A stretch of DNA of 64,000 nt, taken from the NCBI GenBank assembly GCA_022772305.1, contig JALFAQ010000002.1, positions 1 through 64,000 of the forward strand. Reading direction: 5' to 3'. A model generated the notes under the pieces. That model saw only the letters and a program-made list of their open reading frames with translations, searched no databases and was not told the DNA's origin. The position numbers and the translations under genes are program-made. This DNA comes from Corynebacterium glucuronolyticum. Its GTDB lineage: Bacteria; Actinomycetota; Actinomycetes; Mycobacteriales; Mycobacteriaceae. Below are positions 27,029-35,262 of the stretch, piece by piece (within the stretch, counting starts at the first letter, position 1; every line of letters starts with the position of its first letter).

Positions 27029-27644
27029 GAGCCATTCCTTTCCGTTTCCTCCACGTCATTGCTTGTCCGCCGGGTGCGGGCAAGCCTACAGATGTGTCTG
27101 CATGTTGTAGCCAAAGCTACACCACGGTGATACAAGCGGGAAGCACTCTGTGCGGTTGTGAGGAGATTCGGAGGCTTCTCACAACCTGCCGTGGGTGACA
27201 ACAATTCTGTCAACCGTGGCGAGTGGGTTCCCCGTGCAGGTGAGCCAGGTAATCCTGGTGTTTCCACTTTGTCCACCGTATGTACATACATCAACGGTAC
27301 CTACCTAGCAATTATTCCCCGCGTACTATGCAAAACTATATATCGCCAGGTCAAACGTACTCAACCGGAAGCAGGTTCCGCAAGGAGAGATTGGTAAGCG
27401 ACAATCGTGAAGGCGTAAAAGTCGTGCCCGGCCACTGTGACATAGGTGACATAGGTCTCGTTTGAATTGGTTGCGGTTGAACTATTTCCCCAGGCACAGC
27501 ACTCGTAGGCGCAGGTTGACTGTTGAACGAAGGGGGAAGTTTTCACACATTCATGCAATGCGGCGTACCTACTGCGTTGCATACTTGTGGATAACTGGCA
27601 GAAAAGGGGCAGACAGCCGTCCCGCTACGGGGCATAGTGGAGTC
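27029..27644. other. Intergenic region between PAC2 and DUF4192 genes
   Basis: About 616 bases between divergent genes. The 61-codon upstream extension of the DUF4192 ORF has an unlikely composition and no support. Seen here: a GTGACATAG direct repeat that includes a GlxR-like site, and an AT-rich patch near 27300-27350 that could hold promoters. Confidence 0.5.
27436..27451. promoter_or_regulatory. GlxR/CRP-like site upstream of the DUF4192 gene
   Basis: TGTGACATAGGTGACA fits TGTGA-N6-TCACA with one mismatch. It is embedded in a tandem repeat of GTGACATAGG and lies about 190 bases before the ATG at 27645. Confidence 0.4.
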
Positions 27645-28925
27645 ATGACACAGACAGTACTCGGTACACCAGCCCAAATATTCGCCAACATTCCAGGTCT
27701 CCTGGGGTTCTACCCAGAGGAGTCCATCGTCTTCCTGAACTTCTCCGCCACCACGGCGGGCAGCAAAGTTCGGCTCTCACTCGACTTTGCGTCCCGCGCA
27801 GACATCACTGACTGGCGCTCCATCGACCGCGCCTGTGAGGTCATCGCCCAGCATGAACCAGATGCGGTCTGGGTGGTTCTCATCACCAAGGATCTCGATC
27901 CGTTCGTTGTCGACGAAACCGTCGATGAGGTCGTCGACAAGGCAAAAGACACCGGAATCCACCTCGCTGCCGTATGGGTAACACCAGAGATCGCCAGCGG
28001 AAGTCCCTACTTCCTCGCCGGCTGCGGGACTAACGACGACGGCTCAAGCGTCATCCCGGACACCGGAGTGTGGGACAAGGGAACCATCTGCGACATTGCC
28101 ACGGCCATGTCCACAAAGCAGTTGGTGGACGAGGGAAGCCTCCCAGAGCTCAGCCGGGCAGATGTCTTGGCACGGTTTGCTCACGGCAACCCCTACGTCT
28201 CACTCTCTTCCGGCAATCAAAAGAAGCTGCGGCAGAAAGCGCGGGCACTCATCAGCGATATCCAGCTTGGGGAAAGTCCTGCCAGCGTGCGGCTCCAGTT
28301 CCTCAGTGCCCTTCACATGGCAGGAAAAGCAGAAAAGGAAACTGCGCTACTGAAGGAGAAAGACACGCTCTACTCTGTGATCACCTTGATGAGCGAGAAG
28401 TTTTCGCGCGACTTGGTCCTCGATCTGGCCATCAGCTTGCCGGTGGAGGCTCGTCGGCTCTGCCTCGCAGTGGCGAAGACCGCGACGGGATTCCCGCGAC
28501 ACAACGCGCTGTGCATCTACGTTTTGGCGAGTATCGCCCTAGAAGCCCACAGCCACAATTTCGCTGCCACAGAAGTCATCCTCAAGGAGGATCCGCAGCA
28601 TGTTCTCGCTCAGTGCATAGGGCAGGCCTGCATGCACGGCATCCACAAGGAACTCCTCGATGCTTGCCTTGCTGGTTCGAGGGAGCTTCTCGCGGACCTG
28701 GAAGGCGACACGAATGACTGCGACGAGAATGACGACGCTGACGAATTCGAAGACGATGACTGGCTCGAGGAAGACGACTGGGATGAGGACGAGGATGACG
28801 AGGTAGAAGACCACGTCACCGGATCTAACAGCGAGGGGGAGAGCCCGCTCACGGAGCTGGGGAAGGCTCCGCAGACCGAGGACGAGGAACCGGACAAAGA
28901 TGGGGATGTCCGACAGGCCAGTTGA
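27645..28925 (+). CDS. DUF4192 domain-containing protein
   Basis: I chose ATG 27645, which has a GGAG 5 bases upstream and starts MTQTVLGTPAQIFANIPGLLGFYPEESIVFL, the usual DUF4192 beginning. The track ORF adds 61 implausible residues. The product has 426 residues, with the DUF4192 domain over about 1-360 and a C-terminal tail of about 60 residues that is extremely acidic (DDADEFEDDDWLEEDDWDED). DUF4192 proteins are actinobacterial and uncharacterised. It stands alone on the plus strand in the same neighbourhood as galE and dtxR, as in C. glutamicum. Confidence 0.85.
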   Translation: MTQTVLGTPAQIFANIPGLLGFYPEESIVFLNFSATTAGSKVRLSLDFASRADITDWRSIDRACEVIAQHEPDAVWVVLITKDLDPFVVDETVDEVVDKAKDTGIHLAAVWVTPEIASGSPYFLAGCGTNDDGSSVIPDTGVWDKGTICDIATAMSTKQLVDEGSLPELSRADVLARFAHGNPYVSLSSGNQKKLRQKARALISDIQLGESPASVRLQFLSALHMAGKAEKETALLKEKDTLYSVITLMSEKFSRDLVLDLAISLPVEARRLCLAVAKTATGFPRHNALCIYVLASIALEAHSHNFAATEVILKEDPQHVLAQCIGQACMHGIHKELLDACLAGSRELLADLEGDTNDCDENDDADEFEDDDWLEEDDWDEDEDDEVEDHVTGSNSEGESPLTELGKAPQTEDEEPDKDGDVRQAS

Positions 28926-29357
28926 GACGAGGGGAAATAACACTTAGGGGTCACGGGGAACCGGGGAATACACGGGGAACGAGGGGACACCAGACGGAGG
29001 GGATTGAAAAGACATGACGCGGATACGGTCACCGGACTGATAACACGATCCACACAGCCACAACACCACATAACCACCACCTTCCCAGAACGGTCACGGA
29101 AAGGCTCAAACTCACCATGGCAGAACGCCTGCACGCCAATGAAAGTCGAAAACGCTGGCGCTTCGGGGAACGGGGATTCGAGGGGAGCGAGTAGCCGGCA
29201 CCCAGCGCAGCGGGGGATCGAGGGGAAACACGGCTTCGACGGGGAAACGTGCAGTACAGCACATGGTCGCAGAAAGGTGGATGGGGGATCCGTTAGGTGC
29301 TTCGGGGGAAAACAGAGAAAGGAGGTAACTAACGGGATAAGAAAAAGGAAAGAATGA
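28926..29357. other. G-rich non-coding region after the DUF4192 gene
   Basis: The plus strand is full of GGGGA runs: six between 28931 and 28986 and six more between 29165 and 29244. The 117-codon ORF at 29004-29357 would need a TTG start with its purine-rich site only one base away and has a low-complexity basic composition, so I do not call it a gene. The region could be a long 3' UTR or an RNA gene. Confidence 0.45.
28947..28986 (+). other. Putative G-quadruplex (five G4 tracts)
   Basis: Five GGGG tracts at 28947, 28955, 28963, 28974 and 28983 are separated by loops of 4, 4, 7 and 5 bases, which satisfies G3+N1-7 four times over with four tetrads. It begins 22 bases after the DUF4192 stop and lies on the sense strand, so it could fold in the mRNA. 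Confidence 0.55.
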
Positions 29358-29395
29358 GGGGCCTGCGGCTGTTACCTAGCGCAGGCCCCTTTGCC
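29358..29395 (+). terminator. Hairpin terminator at 29.36 kb
   Basis: Perfect 10-bp arms GGGGCCTGCG and CGCAGGCCCC flank a 12-base loop, followed by TTTGCCTGTTT on the plus strand. It would end plus-strand transcripts from the DUF4192 side. It lies 78 bases downstream of galE and could also serve it. Confidence 0.75.
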
Positions 29396-29472
29396 TGTTT
29401 ATCACAGCGCATCGTGTCCCCCGGCGCAATGTGTCGGTCTGGGGACGTGCTGTGGGCTACACGTGCCGAGAA

Positions 29473-30450
29473 CTACTTGTGCAGGAAGTGCATGTCGGCA
29501 TTTTTGGTGAACTCCCACGCATCCTGCACAATCTGGTGAAGTGTTGTGCGAGTGGGATTCCATCCCAGTTCCTTCTTGATCTTCTCGGAGCTGGCGACAA
29601 GCACGGCTGGATCGCCTGCGCGCCGGGGAGCGACCTCTGCGGGGATCGGGTGGCCCGTGACCTCGCGACATGCATCGATGACCTCCTTGACGGAGTAGCC
29701 ATCGCCAGACCCCAGGTTGTAGATCCGGTGTGTGGAGGGCTCATTGGTGGTCAGGGCGAGAACGTGGGCATCGGCAAGGTCGCGGATGTGAATGTAGTCG
29801 CGGACACAGGTGCCGTCCTTGGTCGGCCAGTCATCGCCGAAGATCTTGATGTCTTCGCGTGCACCGAGGGGAACTTGCAGGATGAGGGGGATGAGGTGGG
29901 TTTCCACCTTGCGGTTTTCACCAATGGAACCGTAGGCACCGGCCACGTTGAAGTAGCGGAGGCTGGTGGCGGCGAGCCCGTAGGCATGGCAGTAGGAGGA
30001 AATGGCGTAGTCGATGGAAAGCTTCGTGGCGCCGTAGGGGTTGGTGGGCTGGGTGGGGAAGTCCTCGGTGATCGGTACGGTCTTCGGTTCGCCGTAGGTG
30101 GCGGCGGTGGAGGAGAACACGAGGTTCTTCACATCGTGGGCGACCATGGCATCCAGCAGCGTGAGGGTGGTGACCATGTTATGGTTCCAGTACTCGGCTG
30201 GCTTTTCGACGGACTCACCGACGAGCGAGCGGGCAGCAAAGTGCAGCACACCGTCGTAGGAGTCTTTGGAGAGTACATCGTCGATCACATTGCGGACGTC
30301 GCCTTCGACAAGTTGAGCGTCGGGGTGGACGGCGTTGCGGTTGCCTGTGGTGAAGTTGTCCACGATGGTGACATCGTGGCCTGCCTCAATGAGGACTGCT
30401 GCGCAGACACTACCGACGTAGCCTGCGCCTCCAGTGACTACCAATTTCAT
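29473..30450 (-). CDS. galE: UDP-glucose 4-epimerase GalE
   Basis: A 325-residue extended SDR enzyme that interconverts UDP-glucose and UDP-galactose, the latter needed for arabinogalactan. The NAD-binding motif GGAGYVG is at residues 8-14, the active-site Ser-Thr-Ala is in [10 protein letters not shown], and the catalytic YxxxK is in [10 protein letters not shown]. It lies downstream of dtxR on the same strand, as in other corynebacteria, with the dtxR terminator between them. Confidence 0.95.
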   Translation of the reverse strand: MKLVVTGGAGYVGSVCAAVLIEAGHDVTIVDNFTTGNRNAVHPDAQLVEGDVRNVIDDVLSKDSYDGVLHFAARSLVGESVEKPAEYWNHNMVTTLTLLDAMVAHDVKNLVFSSTAATYGEPKTVPITEDFPTQPTNPYGATKLSIDYAISSYCHAYGLAATSLRYFNVAGAYGSIGENRKVETHLIPLILQVPLGAREDIKIFGDDWPTKDGTCVRDYIHIRDLADAHVLALTTNEPSTHRIYNLGSGDGYSVKEVIDACREVTGHPIPAEVAPRRAGDPAVLVASSEKIKKELGWNPTRTTLHQIVQDAWEFTKNADMHFLHK

Positions 30451-30660
30451 TTACTAACACCTAATTTCAGTTCGTAGTCTGTGTGCGCATTCGATCCGCA
30501 GCTGGGCCCACAGGGGACGAAAGGCCACGTTGTGTGTGGCAGCGGGTGCGCACGTGAACGACGCTAACAAGTTTACAGCGGAGCAGCCACGAGCGGTTGC
30601 TCCCTTCTCCATCGGTAGGGCGGAGCCGTAGCAGTCAGCGTACGAAAGAAAAGGCATGAA
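30451..30660. other. galE upstream region
   Basis: No gene seen. Together with the dtxR terminator this separates galE from dtxR by about 330 bases and must contain the galE promoter. The minus ORF spanning it has no convincing start or composition. Confidence 0.5.
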
Positions 30661-30699
30661 AAAACCAGAAAAGGCACTGCCCGTGCGCGGGGCAGTGCC
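30661..30699 (-). terminator. Terminator after dtxR
   Basis: Ten-base arms GGCACTGCCC and GGGCAGTGCC; the minus strand continues with TTTTCTGGTTTTTTC. Confidence 0.9.
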
Positions 30700-30779
30700 G
30701 TCGAATGAATGTCGTTCACGCGTCGATGTGTGAAGTGACGCGCGCCGATTCGTTGCGGGGTATTCCAGCGTCTTCTGGT

Positions 30780-31472
30780 TTAGTCCTCTGCAGGGTAGAT
30801 GCGGACGGCGTGGACGATGTCCTCGGGGAGCGAGAAGGTGGAGTCTTCTGTGATGATTTCGCCCCATGCGCCGTGGTTGATTGCCTTCAGTGCACACCCT
30901 GGGCGGAGAGCCGCCTCGCAGAAATTGCGGAAAACGCTCTCATTGACCTGGACAATTTCGTGCAGCTGTGCGAGGGTGCCTGCAATCTCTTTCTCTTGTG
31001 GGAGGTCGACGATGCGGACTCCGAGCTTGGTGGGCTTCGTGTCCTCTGATGGCGTGTCGAGCTCATCGAGGCCGGGAATCGGGTTCCCGAAGGGCGAGAC
31101 GGAGGCAGTGGAGAGAACCTTGGTGAGGCGGTTTTCCACGTCGTCGCTCATGACGTGTTCCCAACGGCAGGCCTCGTCGTGAACCTTGTCGATGTCCAGG
31201 CCAATGACCTCAGAAAGGAGTCGCTCGGCCAGGCGATGCTTGCGCATGACCGCGGTTGCCCGCTCGCGACCTTCCTCCGTCAGCTTCAGCCGGCGGTTGG
31301 GCTCAACTACGAGGAGGCCGTCGCGCTCCATGCGGGCAACGGTCTGGCTGACCGTAGGGCCGGACTGCTCTAACCGTTCCACAATGCGGGCGCGGAGGGG
31401 AGGAACGCCCTCTTCCTCCAGCTCAAAGATGGTCCGAAGATACATCTCGGTGGTATCCACAAGTTCCTTCAC
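30780..31472 (-). CDS. dtxR: Iron-dependent repressor DtxR
   Basis: A 230-residue metalloregulator, master repressor of iron uptake genes. It begins MKELVDTTEMYLRTIFELEEEG, almost as in C. diphtheriae. The HTH is LEQSGPTVSQTVARMERDGLL. Metal ligands are in place: Met10, His79, Cys102, Glu105 and His106 (ACRWEHVMSD). A dimerisation domain follows, then the C-terminal SH3-like domain. I found no good copy of the 19-bp DtxR operator in the window. Confidence 0.97.
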   Translation of the reverse strand: MKELVDTTEMYLRTIFELEEEGVPPLRARIVERLEQSGPTVSQTVARMERDGLLVVEPNRRLKLTEEGRERATAVMRKHRLAERLLSEVIGLDIDKVHDEACRWEHVMSDDVENRLTKVLSTASVSPFGNPIPGLDELDTPSEDTKPTKLGVRIVDLPQEKEIAGTLAQLHEIVQVNESVFRNFCEAALRPGCALKAINHGAWGEIITEDSTFSLPEDIVHAVRIYPAED

Positions 31473-31704
31473 GGAATTCGCCTTTCAATCCGGTCGTTTT
31501 GCTAAAACCTTACCAATAAATACTGGCTTGTGCCTGTGTTGGGCTGCACAGGGCTTCGTTCCCCACAGTCTACCGCGAAGCGGCGGGCACAAGCGGTCAA
31601 TTTCCGTCCGTGGACTCTCATCTTTCCTCTCTACGTGGGATTTTGCTTGTCGACGAGCAGTGCTCGCCGAAGACTATGCTGTCACCGTCCGTTCTGAGCT
31701 GACG
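31473..31704. other. dtxR upstream region
   Basis: No gene seen between the dtxR start and the MFS terminator. It should contain the dtxR promoter; I could not assign hexamers with confidence. Confidence 0.45.
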
Positions 31705-31739
31705 CAAAACCCCTCGGCGGGGTCTATCCGTCGAGGGGT
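31705..31739 (-). terminator. Terminator after the MFS gene
   Basis: Arms ACCCCTCG and CGAGGGGT, with TTTTGC following on the minus strand, 40 bases after the MFS stop. Confidence 0.8.
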
Positions 31740-31779
31740 GAGTAGGAGTAGTGTTACGGCGCGCGAGACGCGGTCTGGG

Positions 31780-33117
31780 CTAGGAGAGTGCTAGCCCCTT
31801 TTGCTCAGGGAGGGTAAACGCTGCTGCGGCAGCGAGGGCAAAGGCGATACCGAAGACTCCAAAGACGGTGATGTGACCGCCAAGGAGAAGCAGGGGCGGA
31901 ACGATAAGCGGTGCAAGGATCGAACCGATACGACCGAAGCCGGCGGCAGCTCCTGTGCCGCGTCCGCGGACGGACGTGGGGTAGAGCTCTGGACCGATGG
32001 CGTACAGTGCGCCCCATGCGCCGAGGTTAAAGAAGGACAGGAGGCAGCCAGCGAGGATAATCGCCCAACTGGTGGTGGCGAGGCCGAAGAAGACGGCGGC
32101 CAGCGCGGAGCCTGCAAGGAAGACAGACAGCGTGACGCGGCGACCCCAGACCTCGATGAGCCAGGCAGCAGCAGCGTAGCCCGGGAGCTGGGCAAGCGTG
32201 ATGATAAGCGTAAAGCTAAAGGAGCGGACAAGGGTGAAGCCCTGATCCATGAGGAGCGAGGGGATCCAGGTAAAAGCCCCGTAGTAGGACAGTGAGACGC
32301 AGAACCACACGCACCACAGTGCGACGGTGCGGCGTCGCAAAGCAGAAGACCAGATGCTGCCGGCAGCCGTAACAGACTGGAGATCCTCCGGCGGGGTAAT
32401 CGTCGCGTCCTCCGGTTGGTGTCCCTCGGCTCGGGCAGCATCTTCGAAGCTGGTCACGACGGCCTCGGCCTCTGCGTCCTTCCCTTTGAGCTCAAGGTAG
32501 CGAACGGATTCGGGAATCGTGGCGCGCACATAAAGTGCGTACAAGGCGGGCAATGCGCCGATGGCGAGCCCCCAGCGCCACCCGTTGTCGTTATGGGCAA
32601 CGACGAAGGTGCCGATGACGGCGGCAGCGATCCAGCCGACGGCCCAAAACGCTTCCAGGAGGACAACGATCCGGCCACGAACACGACGCGGGGAAAATTC
32701 GCTGACCAACGTCGAGGTGACGGGAAGCTCCGCGCCCAGGCCCATGCCGGTGAGGAAGCGGAAGATGAGGAGCATAGCGACAGACGTCGCCAATGCGGAG
32801 GCGCCTGTGGCTATGCCGTATACGAGGAGCGTAACGGAGAAAATACTGCGACGTCCGTAGCGGTCGGCCAAGAGACCGCCGAATGTGGCGCCGATGGCCA
32901 TGCCGATGAACCCGACGGAGGCGATCCAAGAGGTGACGGTTTTGTCTAAGTGCCAGTCGACGGCGAGGGACGCGATGACAAAGGAGACGAGCCCTACGTC
33001 CATGGCATCGAGTGCCCAGCCGAGGCCAGAGCCGAGAAGTAGCTTTTTATGTTTACGTGTAAAGGGGAGTCGATCCAGTCGCTCGGAGCGTGTGGGAGTC
33101 GACGTATGAATATTCAT
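31780..33117 (-). CDS. Major facilitator superfamily transporter
   Basis: From ATG 33117 (MNIHTSTPTRSERLDRLPFTRKHKK) the protein has 445 residues and 12 predicted transmembrane segments. The loop 2-3 MFS motif is GGLLADRYGRRSIF and the segment GLGLGAELPVTSTLVSEFSPRRVRGR resembles AHS/sugar-porter-type symporters. A cytoplasmic loop of about 60 residues separates the two six-helix halves. The substrate is unknown; aromatic acid or sugar-like compounds are typical for such sequences. It lies between sigB and dtxR, where C. glutamicum has no such gene as far as I recall. Confidence 0.85.
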   Translation of the reverse strand: MNIHTSTPTRSERLDRLPFTRKHKKLLLGSGLGWALDAMDVGLVSFVIASLAVDWHLDKTVTSWIASVGFIGMAIGATFGGLLADRYGRRSIFSVTLLVYGIATGASALATSVAMLLIFRFLTGMGLGAELPVTSTLVSEFSPRRVRGRIVVLLEAFWAVGWIAAAVIGTFVVAHNDNGWRWGLAIGALPALYALYVRATIPESVRYLELKGKDAEAEAVVTSFEDAARAEGHQPEDATITPPEDLQSVTAAGSIWSSALRRRTVALWCVWFCVSLSYYGAFTWIPSLLMDQGFTLVRSFSFTLIITLAQLPGYAAAAWLIEVWGRRVTLSVFLAGSALAAVFFGLATTSWAIILAGCLLSFFNLGAWGALYAIGPELYPTSVRGRGTGAAAGFGRIGSILAPLIVPPLLLLGGHITVFGVFGIAFALAAAAAFTLPEQKGLALS

Positions 33118-33282
33118 GTCATGAAAACTTAAGCCTGAACTTATGTTCTCGAGTGACTTTTGGCGCTTCTCCACCAATTTAGGGGTGGGATACTATTTGC
33201 CCCGCATTCTCATCGGCCGTCACTCGAGAGAACGTCCGTGGCGACTCATCCTGGACAAAGAGGGGTGCGGGTAGGAATGAAA

Positions 33283-33321
33283 ACCCGCCTCCACTGTGAC
33301 CATTTCACAGTGGGGGCGGGT
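33283..33321 (-). terminator. Terminator after sigB
   Basis: A 17-bp stem (ACCCGCCTCCACTGTGA with TCACAGTGGGGGCGGGT, one G-U pair) and a 5-base loop; the minus strand continues with TTTTC. Confidence 0.9.
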
Positions 33322-33375
33322 AATCGAATGCGTGCAGTACGTATAGGCTTATGCAGCTTATATAGCTTCTACAGT

Positions 33376-34359
33376 CTATACGGCGTAGGCGCGGAGCTTG
33401 TCTGCGCGGGAGCCTTCGCGAAGCTTCGCCATGACCTCGCGCTCAATTTGGCGGACGCGCTCGCGGGAGAGTCCGTAGCGGCGACCGATCTGGTCGAGTG
33501 TGCGGGGAACGCCGTCGTCGAGCCCGTAGCGCATCCGGATGACATCCTGCTCGCGTCCCTCGAGGGTGTCGATCACAGTGCGGATGTCCGAGTGGCGGAG
33601 GGAGACAACGACGGCCTCTTCGGCATCGGTGGCCTCGGAATCTTCGATAAAGTCACCCAGGGGTGCTTCCTCATCTGTGCCAACTGGCATATCAAGGCTG
33701 ACCGGGTCGCGGGACTGGCGGAACAGCATCTCGATCTTGTTCTCGTCAATGCCAGACTCTTCGGCCAGTTCCTCGTTGGTCACTTCGCGGCCAAACTGCT
33801 GGTACATCTCGCGCTTAATCCGGGAGAGCTTGTTCACCTGCTCTACGAGGTGGACGGGGAGGCGGATGGTGCGGGACTGGTCAGCCATGCCGCGGGTAAT
33901 AGCCTGGCGGATCCACCATGTGGCATAGGTGGAAAACTTAAAGCCCTTGGCGTAATCGAACTTCTCCATTGCGCGGATGAGGCCCAAGTTGCCCTCCTGG
34001 ATAAGGTCCAGAAGTGGCATACCGCGACCGGAGTAACGCTTGGCTAGGCTGACTACGAGTCGCAGGTTCGCTTCGAGCATATGCTTGCGAGCCTTGTCGC
34101 CTTCGCGAGCCAACTCCTTCAAATCGCGCTTCATGGCGCGGGTGGGCTTGTACTCCGGGTCATCGAGGAGATGCTGGGCGTAGAGGCCAACCTCAACTGT
34201 CTTTGCTAATTCGACTTCTTCCTCGGCGGAGAGAAGCGGGGTCTTGCCGATGCCATTTAAGTAGACGCGGACAAGGTCTGCGGCTGGATTGTCATTCGTT
34301 TGGTGGCGCCGATTCCGCGGATCGACCTTGCTGTCTTCCTGCTTGACTTGTGTTGTCAT
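33376..34359 (-). CDS. sigB: RNA polymerase sigma factor SigB
   Basis: A 327-residue group-2 sigma factor. Region 2 reads [39 protein letters not shown], region 3 follows, and region 4 is [30 protein letters not shown]. It lacks the long N-terminal extension of SigA. In corynebacteria SigB serves stationary-phase and stress promoters. It stands next to dtxR in relatives as well; here an MFS gene is in between. Confidence 0.95.
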   Translation of the reverse strand: MTTQVKQEDSKVDPRNRRHQTNDNPAADLVRVYLNGIGKTPLLSAEEEVELAKTVEVGLYAQHLLDDPEYKPTRAMKRDLKELAREGDKARKHMLEANLRLVVSLAKRYSGRGMPLLDLIQEGNLGLIRAMEKFDYAKGFKFSTYATWWIRQAITRGMADQSRTIRLPVHLVEQVNKLSRIKREMYQQFGREVTNEELAEESGIDENKIEMLFRQSRDPVSLDMPVGTDEEAPLGDFIEDSEATDAEEAVVVSLRHSDIRTVIDTLEGREQDVIRMRYGLDDGVPRTLDQIGRRYGLSRERVRQIEREVMAKLREGSRADKLRAYAV

Positions 34360-34571
34360 GTGGCAACCTCCAACCGATCGTCGTTAACTTTCTACATGGT
34401 TCAACGGGTTTTCATCGGTGAAGGTTCCACCACACCTTAGACTACCCCTAAACGGGGGTGATGGTTTCGGGGTGTTCCGCGCGCCTAAGTGCTAAAACGC
34501 AACATTAATGGTTTTTTCCATCCATTATCCGCACCGTGAGGAGCCCAGGGGGAGTACGGTGGCCTGCTACA

Positions 34572-34609
34572 AAAACGCCCGAACCCCCGGTAGCGCGTTC
34601 CGTTCGGGT
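34572..34609 (-). terminator. Terminator after dtd
   Basis: Arms GCCCGAAC and GTTCGGGT with a long loop; the minus strand continues with GTTTTTG. It lies about 40 bases after the dtd stop. Confidence 0.75.
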
Positions 34610-34648
34610 GCTATCGCTGAGCGGTTACGTGACAAGAGAATAAGTTAG

Positions 34649-35086
34649 TTATTCGCACTCGACGAGGACGGTGAAGGGGCCATCGTTGACGGAGGATACC
34701 TTCATCATCGCTCCGAACTGGCCGGTTTCCACCGTGATCCCACGGTTGCGAAGTTCCTCAGCGATCTTGTTAATGATGGGTTCTGCCTCCGGCCCCGGCG
34801 CGGCATCTGACCACGATGGGCGACGCCCCTTGGCCGTCTTGCCCATGAGTGTGAACTGGCTGACGAGGAGCACAGGAGCGTGGGCATCCGTGACGGATAC
34901 TTCGCCGTCGAGGATCCGTAGCTCGGCAATCTTTCGCGCCATCGTTTCCCACGCCGTTTCTGAATCGTCGCGGCCAACTCCTACAAGAGCGAGTATCCCC
35001 CCGGTTTCTGGGCAGTCGATCGCGCCGACAACCTCCCCATCAACAGTGACAGCTGCTTCTGTTACTCGTGTTAGAACAGCGCGCAT
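34649..35086 (-). CDS. dtd: D-aminoacyl-tRNA deacylase Dtd
   Basis: A 145-residue enzyme that hydrolyses D-aminoacyl-tRNAs, recycling tRNAs charged by mistake with D-amino acids or glycine. Typical motifs: start [18 protein letters not shown], central [20 protein letters not shown] (the SQFTL motif) and a C-terminal block around [27 protein letters not shown], which corresponds to the family's GxFGAxMxVxxxNDGPVT. Full length. Confidence 0.95.
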   Translation of the reverse strand: MRAVLTRVTEAAVTVDGEVVGAIDCPETGGILALVGVGRDDSETAWETMARKIAELRILDGEVSVTDAHAPVLLVSQFTLMGKTAKGRRPSWSDAAPGPEAEPIINKIAEELRNRGITVETGQFGAMMKVSSVNDGPFTVLVECE

Positions 35087-35262
35087 TCGGCGGATACCTC
35101 TCTCATTTCTCGGTGTTTCGATGGTCGGAGTTTATCTTCAGGGTAGTAAACAGAAACTCGTGAGGAGGGTCGGATCAGATCGCGCGCCGACGCAGCGGGC
35201 GCAACCTTGGACAAGGCAGGCAGAGGCAGGCAGGGAGGCCAACCACCCGCCGAGCCGCGAGC

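Noticed and set aside
27462-27644. N-terminal extension of the DUF4192 protein
   Set aside because: Arg-rich translation unlike the family start; ATG 27645 has a GGAG site and begins with the conserved sequence.
29004-29357. 117-codon plus ORF after the DUF4192 gene
   Set aside because: It needs a TTG start with poorly placed ribosome binding site and has low-complexity basic composition; the GGGGA repeats explain the open frame.
33295-33310. GlxR site TGTGA-CCATT-TCACA near sigB
   Set aside because: The spacer is five bases instead of six, and the sequence is the loop part of the sigB terminator.
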